Source of the DNA: Mikrocytos mackini | Taxonomy: Eukaryota > Endomyxa > Ascetosporea > Mikrocytida > Mikrocytiidae | DNA: 24,704 nt | Assembly: GCA_030180075.1 (NCBI GenBank) | Contig: JASNJN010000019.1 | Span: 1-24,704, forward strand | Reading direction: 5' to 3' | Made by a program: the position numbers and the translations under genes | The notes under the pieces: model-generated | Seen by the model: the letters and a program-made list of their open reading frames with translations, nothing else | What the model was told of the DNA's origin: nothing | Database searches by the model: none | Shown: in pieces, positions 17,502-24,704 of the stretch | How the letters are laid out: every line of letters begins with the position of its first letter | Position numbering within the stretch: the stretch's first letter is position 1

Positions 17502-17691
17502 CTAATTTCGGCTAACTGACAGTCAAAGTTGCAACATCCAACTTTCAGGGAATCGCGATAAGTAAATATAACATAATAATAATCATATAAATTTATATTT
17601 TTACAATTTTATTTTATGAAACAAATTACGGACTTTTCAAACAAACGCCCCTGCGATCTGCAAGCACTGCAGACGAACCCCGGGTATGACA
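17492..17691 (+). repeat. Candidate 3' LTR of element C
   Basis: Directly after a purine-containing stretch (AAAGAGG to GCAGGA) near the pol end, TGTTATGTAAC begins at 17492. ATGACA ends at 17691, giving TG..CA and near-inverted ends (TGTTAT/ATGACA). The 200-bp length is plausible beside the 230-240 bp LTRs of element B. No second copy exists in the window, so this cannot be confirmed here. Confidence 0.3.
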
Positions 17692-17758
17692 GTATGTAAT
17701 TAAAAAACATATTTAATTACCATGTATTCATTTCCTTTTAAATTAGAATCTTGTTTAA

Positions 17759-18898
17759 TCATTTCCCAAATGTGTTGAATATCTTCACGTAATCTTTATA
17801 GGCGTTTACTATTTTATCTAAATTATATTCACTGCTTTCAGTTATCCACATTTCAACTAACACCTTGCATTTATTTTCCAGCTTCTGTATTAACATCATA
17901 TATTCATCTATGTTTTCTGTTTCATGATATCTAAAGTAAATCGTATTAATCCATTGCAATGTGCTTAAAACTTCGCCATTTTTATCTAATTCGAAAGTTA
18001 ACAATATATCATTGAAACTTTCACCGGCTAGATAGTAAGGTATATATTCTATGTTTCTAACAATCCACAATTCATGTTTATAATTTGCAATAGTTCTGAA
18101 TAGCTCACTATCATTGGTTTTTAACACGTCCTCGAAAACGTAAGCAAACGTTTTCCTTATAACGACATTGGCTTTGTTGAACTTGGGGTTCCCTATAGTA
18201 TTAGTGCCTAAAGAACTATAAACTTGACGAAGAAACAACTTAGTTTGAAAACCAAGAATGGTTCTAGCCTTTAAATACAATCTAATGACATTTGTTGTGA
18301 CAATCAGACGAATCATTTGTATTTGGTAGTCTGTCAATTGGACTGTTTTGGTAAGCTCATTAATATTGTGAGTGCATTCCAATGTATTCTTTACTACCAA
18401 ATTGAATTCAATGAAGAATTCGCCAAATACGCGAGCTAAAGATTCGTGTGTGTTCATTGTATAATCCTCGCCATAATTGGTCATGGGTTTTAACTTTTGT
18501 TTGTAGTCGTCTAATAATACTTTTATTTGTGATGAAATTGGTTCAATTTGAAGTAAAATAGAATCAAAAGTTTCATCCGATATTCTAAATTTAAGTAAAT
18601 TCGTTTCTTCGTCGTTAAGGTTATAAAGTTCGTTTGGTATATCATCGTTGTTTACACGAAATATCAGTCCCTGTGCTTTGGTTTCGTGGGAAATGTTTTC
18701 AAAATGAATAACGGGAGACGTTCTTATGTTTTTGGTTTTGTTGTGTGTATTAGTAGAAATTGCAATTACAATTATCAGGAAGGCTATAATTAAGGTTACG
18801 GTAGCTGTAAGCCCTATTATAAGAATTATTTTGTGTTTGGTATGGTTAAAGCCATATTTAGGGGCTTTGTGTGGGAGTTTTTTTGTTTTCAAACTCAT
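17759..18898 (-). CDS. Unknown single-pass membrane protein (379 residues)
   Basis: The frame starts at an ATG. A short basic N-terminus (KTKKLPHKAPK) precedes one strong membrane helix at about 24-48, typical of a type II signal anchor. That puts the remaining roughly 330 residues in the lumen or outside the cell. This part is helical, Asn/Leu/Ile-rich and has few cysteines. It has no repeats or domain I recognise, though some Asn-x-Ser/Thr sites occur near the membrane. It lies divergently 148 bp from the SNARE-like gene, so the two may share a promoter region. The frame is clean over its whole length, which supports a live, lineage-specific gene. Confidence 0.75.
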   Translation of the reverse strand: MSLKTKKLPHKAPKYGFNHTKHKIILIIGLTATVTLIIAFLIIVIAISTNTHNKTKNIRTSPVIHFENISHETKAQGLIFRVNNDDIPNELYNLNDEETNLLKFRISDETFDSILLQIEPISSQIKVLLDDYKQKLKPMTNYGEDYTMNTHESLARVFGEFFIEFNLVVKNTLECTHNINELTKTVQLTDYQIQMIRLIVTTNVIRLYLKARTILGFQTKLFLRQVYSSLGTNTIGNPKFNKANVVIRKTFAYVFEDVLKTNDSELFRTIANYKHELWIVRNIEYIPYYLAGESFNDILLTFELDKNGEVLSTLQWINTIYFRYHETENIDEYMMLIQKLENKCKVLVEMWITESSEYNLDKIVNAYKDYVKIFNTFGK

Positions 18899-19046
18899 TA
18901 TTTAAATCGCTTTAAAATTGTATTGCATTCCTGAATATGTTTATTAACGATGTTTATAGTTATAAACGTGTGTTAGAATCTGAACTACACTATCTGTAGT
19001 AATATAGTGAGAAATCGTAAAAAGGAAAAGTTTAAATTCTAAAAAA
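18899..19046. promoter_or_regulatory. Shared divergent upstream region
   Basis: 148 bp separate two divergent start codons. The region is AT-rich, with an A-run directly before the SNARE-like ATG (AAAAAAATG). No specific binding site can be named, and the regulatory role is inferred from geometry. Confidence 0.45.
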
Positions 19047-19322
19047 ATGAAAAACGAACAAGAACTGTCAAAACTGAACAACCAAATCGAAGACCTCGAG
19101 AAAGAAGCTAAAGTCAACATAACAAAGGCGCTGGAAGTAAAGGAGCTTTCGGAGCAGCTCAATGAAAAGGCTGTAGATATTGTAATGAAAAGTGAGGAAT
19201 TTGAGAAACATGCACATCACATTGAGTATAAAACGTGGCTCAGGGCAAATTACATGTATTTCATATTGATAGTTGTATTGGCTGTGTTAGGAGTTGTGTT
19301 ATATCTTTTATTCAGGAAATAG
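19047..19322 (+). CDS. R-SNARE (synaptobrevin/VAMP)-like protein with altered zero layer
   Basis: The 91-residue protein is a coiled coil (7-60) followed by a C-terminal membrane anchor at about 69-89, the architecture of a minimal VAMP. Heptad positions can be laid on the SNARE register: L7, L10, I14, L17, A21, N24, A28, V31 (zero layer), S35, L38, A42, I45, S49, F52, A56, I59. The juxtamembrane YKTWLRANY resembles the VAMP RKYWWKN region. Such proteins sit on transport vesicles and zip with Q-SNAREs to drive fusion. The zero-layer Arg of R-SNAREs is replaced by Val in this alignment, and there is no longin domain. A small tail-anchored coiled-coil protein of another kind is the alternative. 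Confidence 0.7.
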   Translation: MKNEQELSKLNNQIEDLEKEAKVNITKALEVKELSEQLNEKAVDIVMKSEEFEKHAHHIEYKTWLRANYMYFILIVVLAVLGVVLYLLFRK

Positions 19323-19433
19323 ATAAGATAGCTATGGATTGAATGTAAATTTGTATAGATTCTATGTAAATATTTTATTCGAAAATAAAAATTAACTGAT
19401 TATAAGTGAATTGACATTTTATTTATTGTAAAT

Positions 19434-19676
19434 TTAACGTTTCATGGAATGTCTCAACATATCAATCACTGCCCACAGGATAAACGGTAAAGATAGCAAG
19501 GTATAGCTAAAATAAAATTCATTCTTGTCATAGACGGTGCAAAGTTTTATCGGAGAAAATGATATTTGGTTCCCAACTTGATTGTATGATGGTAGATCCT
19601 TACTGATAATCGCATCTAGATTGTTACATCCATACTTAGTCCCTCCTCGATCTTTAAAATTAAATACATTGAAACA
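19434..19676 (-). pseudogene. Out-of-frame C-terminal membrane anchor of the 19660-20379 gene
   Basis: An 80-codon open frame without a usable ATG overlaps the end of the secreted-protein frame (19660-19676) and ends at TAA 19434-19436. Its composition matches the upstream protein and it includes a Cys-containing ectodomain stretch. It ends in a strong hydrophobic segment (FSYTLLSLPFILWAVI) and a short basic tail (RHSMKR), the classic end of a type I membrane protein. A single-base indel or a frameshift between 19660 and 19676 would connect the two. Confidence 0.6.
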
Positions 19677-20379
19677 TCAAACTTGTTGCATCGCCATGTG
19701 TAAGTGTAATATAAGAACTAGCTGGAAAGGTTCCTATATCTAAGTTACTCTCGACGGTTAAACAGGCTTGTATCTCAAACGGGGAAGCGAGTATTATGTT
19801 ACTGGCCTCGCCCTTTGGGATAACACGACAGTCTACGTTTTGATCTCTTCTTATATAGTAAAAATCACAGTATAACTCGCTCTTTGTAGTAATCAATGGC
19901 GGGAACTGTATTTCTAGAGAGCCTTGTAATATAATATTCCCGTCGTATGAGACTTCAAGCTTGTCCTTTCCACCAGCGTCTATGAATTGCGAATAGTCAC
20001 TTGGCGCTTCGTAGTGGAACACAATAGTACCCTCGTCTGCTCCTGTAGTCAGGCTACTAATAACTCCTTGATTTTTTGTTATCTTGAAGTACTCTGGTTT
20101 GCAGTATTCCTGTTTTACAACTTTGTTCTTTTTTGTTCGACAATAAATCCAGCACATCAAATAGTCTCCTGGTACAACCCATAGAGTGGGTTCAACGAAG
20201 TTACTTTCATTGGATGCCGAAACACCAACCCCAAGTGGGATTTTGCGACTCATGCACTTGACATACGAAGTTCCGGAATAAGGACATATTTTCTCAATTC
20301 CAACATCCCAACAGTTATTAGGAGTTCCAAAAGCAAACATATCTTTGATCCAGAGTATAAAAAGTAGAACAGATAACAT
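19660..20379 (-). CDS. Secreted or surface protein, Cys-containing ectodomain
   Basis: The frame has 239 codons from an ATG. Residues 1-16 form a signal peptide (MLSVLLFILWIKDMFA). The ectodomain has about eleven cysteines, several in close pairs (CWIYC, YCDFYY, VDCRV), and beta-rich segments suggesting a disulphide-bonded fold. I recognise no family. The frame ends at TAA 19660-19662, but an overlapping frame downstream encodes a protein-like continuation with a membrane anchor (see 19434-19676). The gene is probably longer and frameshifted. It is convergent with the SNARE-like gene. Confidence 0.7.
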   Translation of the reverse strand: MLSVLLFILWIKDMFAFGTPNNCWDVGIEKICPYSGTSYVKCMSRKIPLGVGVSASNESNFVEPTLWVVPGDYLMCWIYCRTKKNKVVKQEYCKPEYFKITKNQGVISSLTTGADEGTIVFHYEAPSDYSQFIDAGGKDKLEVSYDGNIILQGSLEIQFPPLITTKSELYCDFYYIRRDQNVDCRVIPKGEASNIILASPFEIQACLTVESNLDIGTFPASSYITLTHGDATSLMFQCI

Positions 20380-20600
20380 GAGTGATATTTTTATAACTTG
20401 GAATGCAAACCGTTACTCCGTATGGACTTATAATAAATTAGGATGTGTTCGAATGTTACTCATACATTTAATATTTTGAATAAGTATATTAGTGCCCTGT
20501 AGAGTTGTAAAAATCAATTTGTTTGCTATAAAATTCAAATTATTTTCAAAAAAGACACTGAGACATCACAAGGGGCGCATACAATAAACTGATAGGAACT

Positions 20601-21671
20601 TCTTGGTTTTAGGGGCCCAAGTGAAGGAAGAATTTCCGGGGGTCAGTTTTCAGCAAATGCGATTAATTTTTTGAACAGGGTCTGCGAGGATGTTTGTGTG
20701 GGCTTTGGAGTTGTCTGCCGCGCTAATTTTGTAATTTTTTATATTTTGAAAAATAAAATTTTAACTCTTTATCTGCAAAAAACAACAAGGGAGCCAACTA
20801 CAGGTATTTATACATAAAGTGAATGTATGCTTTCAGAACACTATGGCGGTTGAACGGGCTGCCTGAATTTATGCGTATTCTGTATACATATGACACTTTG
20901 ACAGACAATTCTTCTACTTTAAATACCATGGAGCGTGTCAAAACTTCCTTACACCCCTACATAAATTCCCGACATTCTAAAAGATCCCATAAACATGCAC
21001 ACACTATGTCATCTTTCTTTGCACGATGTCTACAATATACAAGTTTTGGAAAGCGTACACACACCGTGAATGGTTTACACGAGCACCATATTTCTTTTAA
21101 AGAGTTTTAAACTTATTACGAGTGCCTTGTTGATGGACACACATATCTACACACGCCCATAGAAATCCATTGATAACTACAAGCTTCTTGAGATTTACCC
21201 CGACAATCTAGGTCTTATACACACACTATAACTCTTCTACACGTATTTAAATAACAAATACAACAATTTAGAATCGGGACGAGACATTTAAAAGCATATA
21301 AACTGGAAATAACCATACTATATATGGGCAAATTGGCATGATTAATAATACAAAAGGATAGACATATGGAGTATTAAATTATATATAATTTTATTTAAGA
21401 GGCAATGGAAGACAAGGAGTATAACTACAAAGAATATACTTAATTTATGTTTTAGTAAATTAATTACATGGGTACATGGGATGATATAAATATAAATAAA
21501 ATAATAACTAAATAAATTTACATTTTGTAATAACATTATAATATTTTAGATTAGTTGTATATATAACATTTATAAATTGTAATACATATAATTATAAATA
21601 ATATACTATAAACAAATTTAATTAGTTAATTTTATTAATGAGTTTCGGGGTTTTCATTATTTTGCTCGTTT
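20601..21671 (+). repeat. Left arm of the large inverted repeat
   Basis: It pairs with 23098-24167. Its outer end reads TCTTGGTTTTAGGGGCCCAA. It contains a 95-codon ATG frame at 20823-21110 (MYAFRTLWRLNG) and an upstream open stretch ending at 20816. Both are probably incidental: the 95-codon frame is broken in the other arm by a 1-bp deletion near 23761. Confidence 0.95.
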
Positions 21672-22585
21672 GTGTCATTATTGTCTCTTTCTAAATTATC
21701 TTTCAAATGTCTTAAATATAATTCTATCCATTCGCTTTTTGGTGTGTTTTTTAGATACTTTTTCCTATAAATATATTCTGCGAAATGCAGATAATAATTT
21801 GATTTTCTTACCCCATAACTTGGGAGTGATGCTTTTAAAGCACGCCACGTGGATTCAATTTTATTTGTATGAACGAGAGGGTTTTCAGGGGAAACAAAAT
21901 TAATACTATGATTAACGCGATGATGGTTATAACCTAGTTGATAAAGACGATTATAACTACGCCAGAAATCAGTTATAATTGTAGTCCCTTCCCTAACATG
22001 GCGGACAATAATAGGCAAAAGAGTGGCAGCATCTCGGCTTTCTACGGGCACGAAAAACATACCTGGTGTAACACCCCGCTCTATTCCCCCTAAAACCCAT
22101 TGGTCATCAACTCTATTTCCAACGTTATATTTGCGTTTGCCAAATTTACTTTCGTCGATTTCAACAATTACGCCATCTCCTCCAATAATTGAATTTGAAT
22201 TGTAAATATTAAAATCGACAAAAATTTCCCTACAAAAACGATTCCAATTCGCAAGTGTATCGCTTCCACTAATTTGGCTAAAAAATCCTATGTTTTCTGT
22301 TGATGTTTTGTGTATAAAAAAGTAAATAAATGTTAAGCATTGTTGTAAGGTCAAGTGTGCACCAGAAAACCATGAACCGGTTAAAACAGATGTTCTGCTT
22401 CTACAGGCACGATTTTCACATCTGAACACAAAGCCGTTTGATGCATTTGCATATCGTTGTAAGTTTAAATCTTGCTGTTCGCACCTGCTACAGGTCGCTG
22501 GACATCTTAATAATCCTATTTCTAACAAGTATTGTATGAGAGCTTCGTTTGAAGCTACCATTTCGAAGAAATCGTGAAATTCCAT
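21635..22585 (-). CDS. ISXO2/Merlin-like DDE transposase
   Basis: The 316-residue protein starts at ATG 22583-22585. An in-frame extension to 22633 has only a TTG. An N-terminal zinc ribbon is seen (C28, C32, C35 and C56, C61). The DDE core follows: D144 (VEIDESKFGKRKYN), then the WVLGGIERG strand, D206 (IITDFWRSYNRL) and E244 (HTNKIESTWRALK). There are 37 residues between the second Asp and the Glu, as in IS1595/Merlin proteins. The C-terminus is an acidic Asn-rich tail. Such proteins move the element by cut and paste. All catalytic residues are intact, so the copy may be competent. Merlin elements are reported in microsporidia, and their bacterial relatives are IS1595-group elements. Confidence 0.92.
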   Translation of the reverse strand: MEFHDFFEMVASNEALIQYLLEIGLLRCPATCSRCEQQDLNLQRYANASNGFVFRCENRACRSRTSVLTGSWFSGAHLTLQQCLTFIYFFIHKTSTENIGFFSQISGSDTLANWNRFCREIFVDFNIYNSNSIIGGDGVIVEIDESKFGKRKYNVGNRVDDQWVLGGIERGVTPGMFFVPVESRDAATLLPIIVRHVREGTTIITDFWRSYNRLYQLGYNHHRVNHSINFVSPENPLVHTNKIESTWRALKASLPSYGVRKSNYYLHFAEYIYRKKYLKNTPKSEWIELYLRHLKDNLERDNNDTNEQNNENPETH

Positions 22586-23097
22586 GTCACAAAGTTTTTT
22601 GATACACAATAATAACGAAAATTTTGTTCGCAAATATAAATATAATATATTTTGTGATCTTTACATTTAATAACAACAACCTAGACCTCGTTCGGTCCTT
22701 TTTTTTAAAAAATAAATTTATGAAAATTAAAATTTTCAAATAGATTTCATCTTTCTTCTACACGAAACCCCAGAACGCTGCTATATCTTCATATCTTCCT
22801 CAATACACACTAAGCCCTCGAATCCCACATGGACTAGTAAAAAGGAACAACCGGGAAGTATTACATAGTCTGAAGCATCCAGGTGTTCACAAGATTAAAC
22901 CCAATATCATAGAGCTATTTATAGTGCAATACTAGTAATAACGCCAAACAAGAATTAATGCCAAATAGTTATCTATTAAGACAGATAAATGAAGGATTGC
23001 ATTGTACGGATTCTCGAACATATTGTAGAAAACAGATCGAAACATGTATCAAAGCTATATAAATGAAGTAATAGGAATCGTAAGTGGCCACCATGCT
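22586..23097. other. Centre of the Merlin locus, with an integrase-like fragment
   Basis: It holds the transposase upstream region (AT-rich near 22700-22745). On the plus strand, 22819-22935 reads as a frame ending at TAG 22933-22935 with a segment resembling the His-His half of a retroviral-type integrase zinc finger (LHSLKHPGVHKIKPNIIELF). I see no Cys pair after it, so it is at most a short relic. Nothing else is recognisable. Confidence 0.45.
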
Positions 23098-24167
23098 AAA
23101 CGAGCAAAATAATGAAAACCCCGAAACTCATTAATAAAATTAACTAATTAAATTTGTTTATAGTATATTATTTATAATTATATGTATTACAATTTATAAA
23201 TGTTATATATACAACTAATCTAAAATATTATAATGTTATTACAAAATGTAAATTTATTTAGTTATTATTTTATTTATATTTATATCATCCCATGTACCCA
23301 TGTAATTAATTTACTAAAACATAAATTAAGTATATTCTTTGTAGTTATACTCCTTGTCTTCCATTGCCTCTTAAATAAAATTATATATAATTTAATACTC
23401 CATATGTCTATCCTTTTGTATTATTAATCATGCCAATTTGCCCATATATAGTATGGTTATTTCCAGTTTATATGCTTTTAAATGTCTCGTCCCGATTCTA
23501 AATTGTTGTATTTGTTATTTAAATACATGTAGAAGAGTTATAGTGTGTGTATAAGACCTAGATTGTCGGGGTAAATCTCAAGAAGCTTGTAGTTATCAAT
23601 GGATTTCTATGGGCGTGTGTAGATATGTGTGTCCATCAACAAGGCACTCGTAATAAGTTTAAAACTCTTTAAAAGAAATATGGTGCTCGTGTAAACCATT
23701 CACGGTGTGTGTACGCTTTCCAAAACTTGTATATTGTAGACATCGTGCAAAGAAAGATGAATAGTGTGTGCATGCTTATGGGATCTTTTAGAATGTCGGG
23801 AATCTATGTAGGGGTGTAAGGAAGTTTTGACACGCTCCATGGTATTTAAAGTAGAAGAATTGTCTGTCAAAGTGTCATATGTATACAAAATACGCATAAA
23901 TTCAGGCAGCCCGTTCAGCCGCCATAGTGTTCTGAAAGCATACATTCACTTTATGTATAAATACCTGTAGTTGGCTCCCTTGTTGTTTTATGCAGATGAA
24001 GAGTTAAAATTTTATTTTTCAAAATATAAAAAATTACAAAATTAGCGCGGCAGACAACTCCAAAGCCCACACAAACATCCTCGCAGACCCTGTTCAAAAA
24101 ATTAATCGCATTTGCTGAAAACTGACCCCCAGAAATTCTTCCTTCACTTGGGCCCCTAAAACCAAGA
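23098..24167 (-). repeat. Right arm of the large inverted repeat
   Basis: It is the inverted copy of 20601-21671. Its inner end (23098-23133) duplicates the last codons of the transposase. An 82-codon frame (ATG 24197-24199 to 23951, minus) starts just outside the arm and runs into it. The corresponding arm sequence on the left side is also open, but I cannot assign a function. Confidence 0.95.
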
Positions 24168-24544
24168 CTACCCCAATAATTCGATCTTATTCCAAACATA
24201 TAACATTCAGCCCAACAATACAAAAGAGAACAAAATACATTAATTTGAACTTTTTTACTATTTATATACAACTAAAATGGATAATCAACTTTTCATTCAA
24301 CTATTTCTAAGAAGACAATGTGATATCAATAGTTCTGAAAATCGAATAAGATTCTGGTTTATAAAACATGCGGAAATACATTTAAAAATGTCGCAAATTC
24401 GGCTAGAACAGAACAAAACGATTAAAAAGCTTATTGGATAGTAGAAATGCTGAATCAGTCTCATGTTTTCTAAAGTTAAATAGAAAAATTACGTTTAGGC
24501 CAGTTTAAAAGAAGAGTTTAATTACTTTAGTGTTTAGATGTTAT
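24168..24544. other. Flank between the Merlin locus and the right-edge repeat
   Basis: AT-rich, with only the small possible ORF at 24277-24441. I see no RNA gene or repeat shared with the rest of the window. Confidence 0.45.
24277..24441 (+). CDS. Possible 54-residue ORF
   Basis: ATG 24277-24279 to TAG 24439-24441 gives a Lys/Arg/Ile/Gln-rich peptide with helical character (MSQIRLEQNKTIKKLIG at its end). It lies directly outside the Merlin locus. There is no recognisable motif, and the frame is short for AT-rich DNA, so it may be chance or the start of a decayed gene. Confidence 0.2.
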   Translation: MDNQLFIQLFLRRQCDINSSENRIRFWFIKHAEIHLKMSQIRLEQNKTIKKLIG

Positions 24545-24704
24545 CAGGGTTGGTTTTAGTCCGCGGATAAAACGTTTTGTCCGGGACACGGTTTTAACCT
24601 GGTTAAAACCGGATTAAACTGGTTTAAACCGTCTGAAAAATCACAAAACTTGATTTTGAAAAATATTCGACATTTTCCAATTTTCATATTCAATCAAACA
24701 ATAA
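24545..24704 (+). mobile_element. Candidate terminus of a hAT-like element (cut by window edge)
   Basis: CAGGGTTGG at 24545 resembles hAT terminal inverted repeats, which commonly begin CAGGG. Clustered GGTTTAAACC-type motifs follow. These include a 23-bp palindrome at 24589-24611 (CGGTTTTAACC, T, GGTTAAAACCG) and GGTTTAAACC at 24621-24630. Subterminal repeats of this kind are common in hAT elements. The other end lies outside, so this cannot be confirmed here. Confidence 0.4.
24589..24611. repeat. 23-bp palindrome with single-base centre
   Basis: Eleven-base arms CGGTTTTAACC and GGTTAAAACCG flank one T. A shorter palindrome GGTTTAAACC follows 9 bases later. These are probable transposase-binding or hairpin motifs. 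Confidence 0.9.

Larger units (their letters stand above)
20601..24167 (-). mobile_element. Merlin/ISXO2-like transposon within a 1.07-kb inverted repeat
   Basis: Two long inverted arms (20601-21671 and 23098-24167) flank a 1.4-kb centre that carries the transposase (minus strand). By my alignment the arms differ at eight substitutions and one single-base indel, all in the outer roughly 700 bp. The inner part is identical. The last 12 transposase codons lie inside the left arm, so the right arm carries an extra copy of them. No matching target duplication is visible at the outer ends. The structure is either a transposon with giant terminal repeats or an inverted duplication of the element's 3' end plus flank. 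Confidence 0.85.

Noticed and set aside
17640-17695. GC-richer patch with CTGCAAGCACTGCAG, considered as a tRNA
   Set aside because: There is no B-box match and no cloverleaf can be drawn. It fits better as part of the candidate LTR.
20823-21110. 95-codon ATG frame in the left inverted arm
   Set aside because: Its copy in the right arm is broken by a 1-bp deletion, and I see no family. Treated as noncoding arm sequence.
21342-21536. 64-codon hydrophobic frame, repeated at 23233-23427
   Set aside because: It has an extreme AT-rich composition with Ile/Tyr/Leu/Phe only. Identity of the two copies reflects the inverted arms, not protein conservation.

Overview
The window looks like accessory chromosome of a small eukaryote, most likely a transposon-rich microsporidian. 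The reasons are AT-rich DNA, intronless genes a few hundred bases apart, short spacers, a compact DED1-type helicase, a very short SNARE-like gene, and a mix of Ty3/gypsy, Tc1/mariner and ISXO2/Merlin elements. I favour a large-genome lineage such as Hamiltosporidium, but the sequence alone does not prove the species. About two thirds of the window is mobile DNA or its debris.

Layout. 1-2772 (minus) is a gag-protease-RT element with animal-like zinc knuckles (element A). It runs off the left edge and is broken by a stop in RT and an Asn in the RT active site. 2848-3856 has no intact gene. 3804-4985 is a Tc1-type element with a full-length DD34E transposase. 5074-5940 is an ORF with a PD-(D/E)XK-like signature but no ATG near its start. 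6116-10716 (minus) is a nearly complete LTR retrotransposon with two LTRs (230 and 240 bp, about 2% diverged), 4-bp flanking repeats and one gag-pol frame broken only by two TAG codons (element B). 10980-12650 is a DED1/DDX3-like helicase whose motif II reads DEGD. 13073-14775 is a decayed unknown gene. 14958-15518 is an unknown, more GC-rich gene. 15677-16052 is a small element with 13-bp inverted ends and two long GC-rich palindromes. It abuts 16050-17501, the 5'-truncated RNase H-integrase end of a third gypsy element (C). 17759-20379 holds a cluster of cellular membrane-protein genes: a single-pass membrane protein, a divergent R-SNARE-like protein, and a secreted or type I membrane protein with a frameshift before its membrane anchor. 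20601-24167 is a Merlin/ISXO2-like transposase inside a 1.07-kb inverted repeat whose arms are about 99% identical. The right edge carries what looks like the end of a hAT-like element (24545 onward).

The cellular genes (helicase, membrane protein, SNARE, secreted protein) do not form an evident pathway, apart from three neighbouring genes whose products probably all act at membranes. The strongest leads are the inverted-repeat Merlin locus, the LTR-to-LTR reading frame of element B, the palindromic mini-element, the DEGD helicase, the SNARE lacking the usual zero-layer residue, and the nuclease-like ORF. I found no CRISPR array, rRNA or convincing tRNA.
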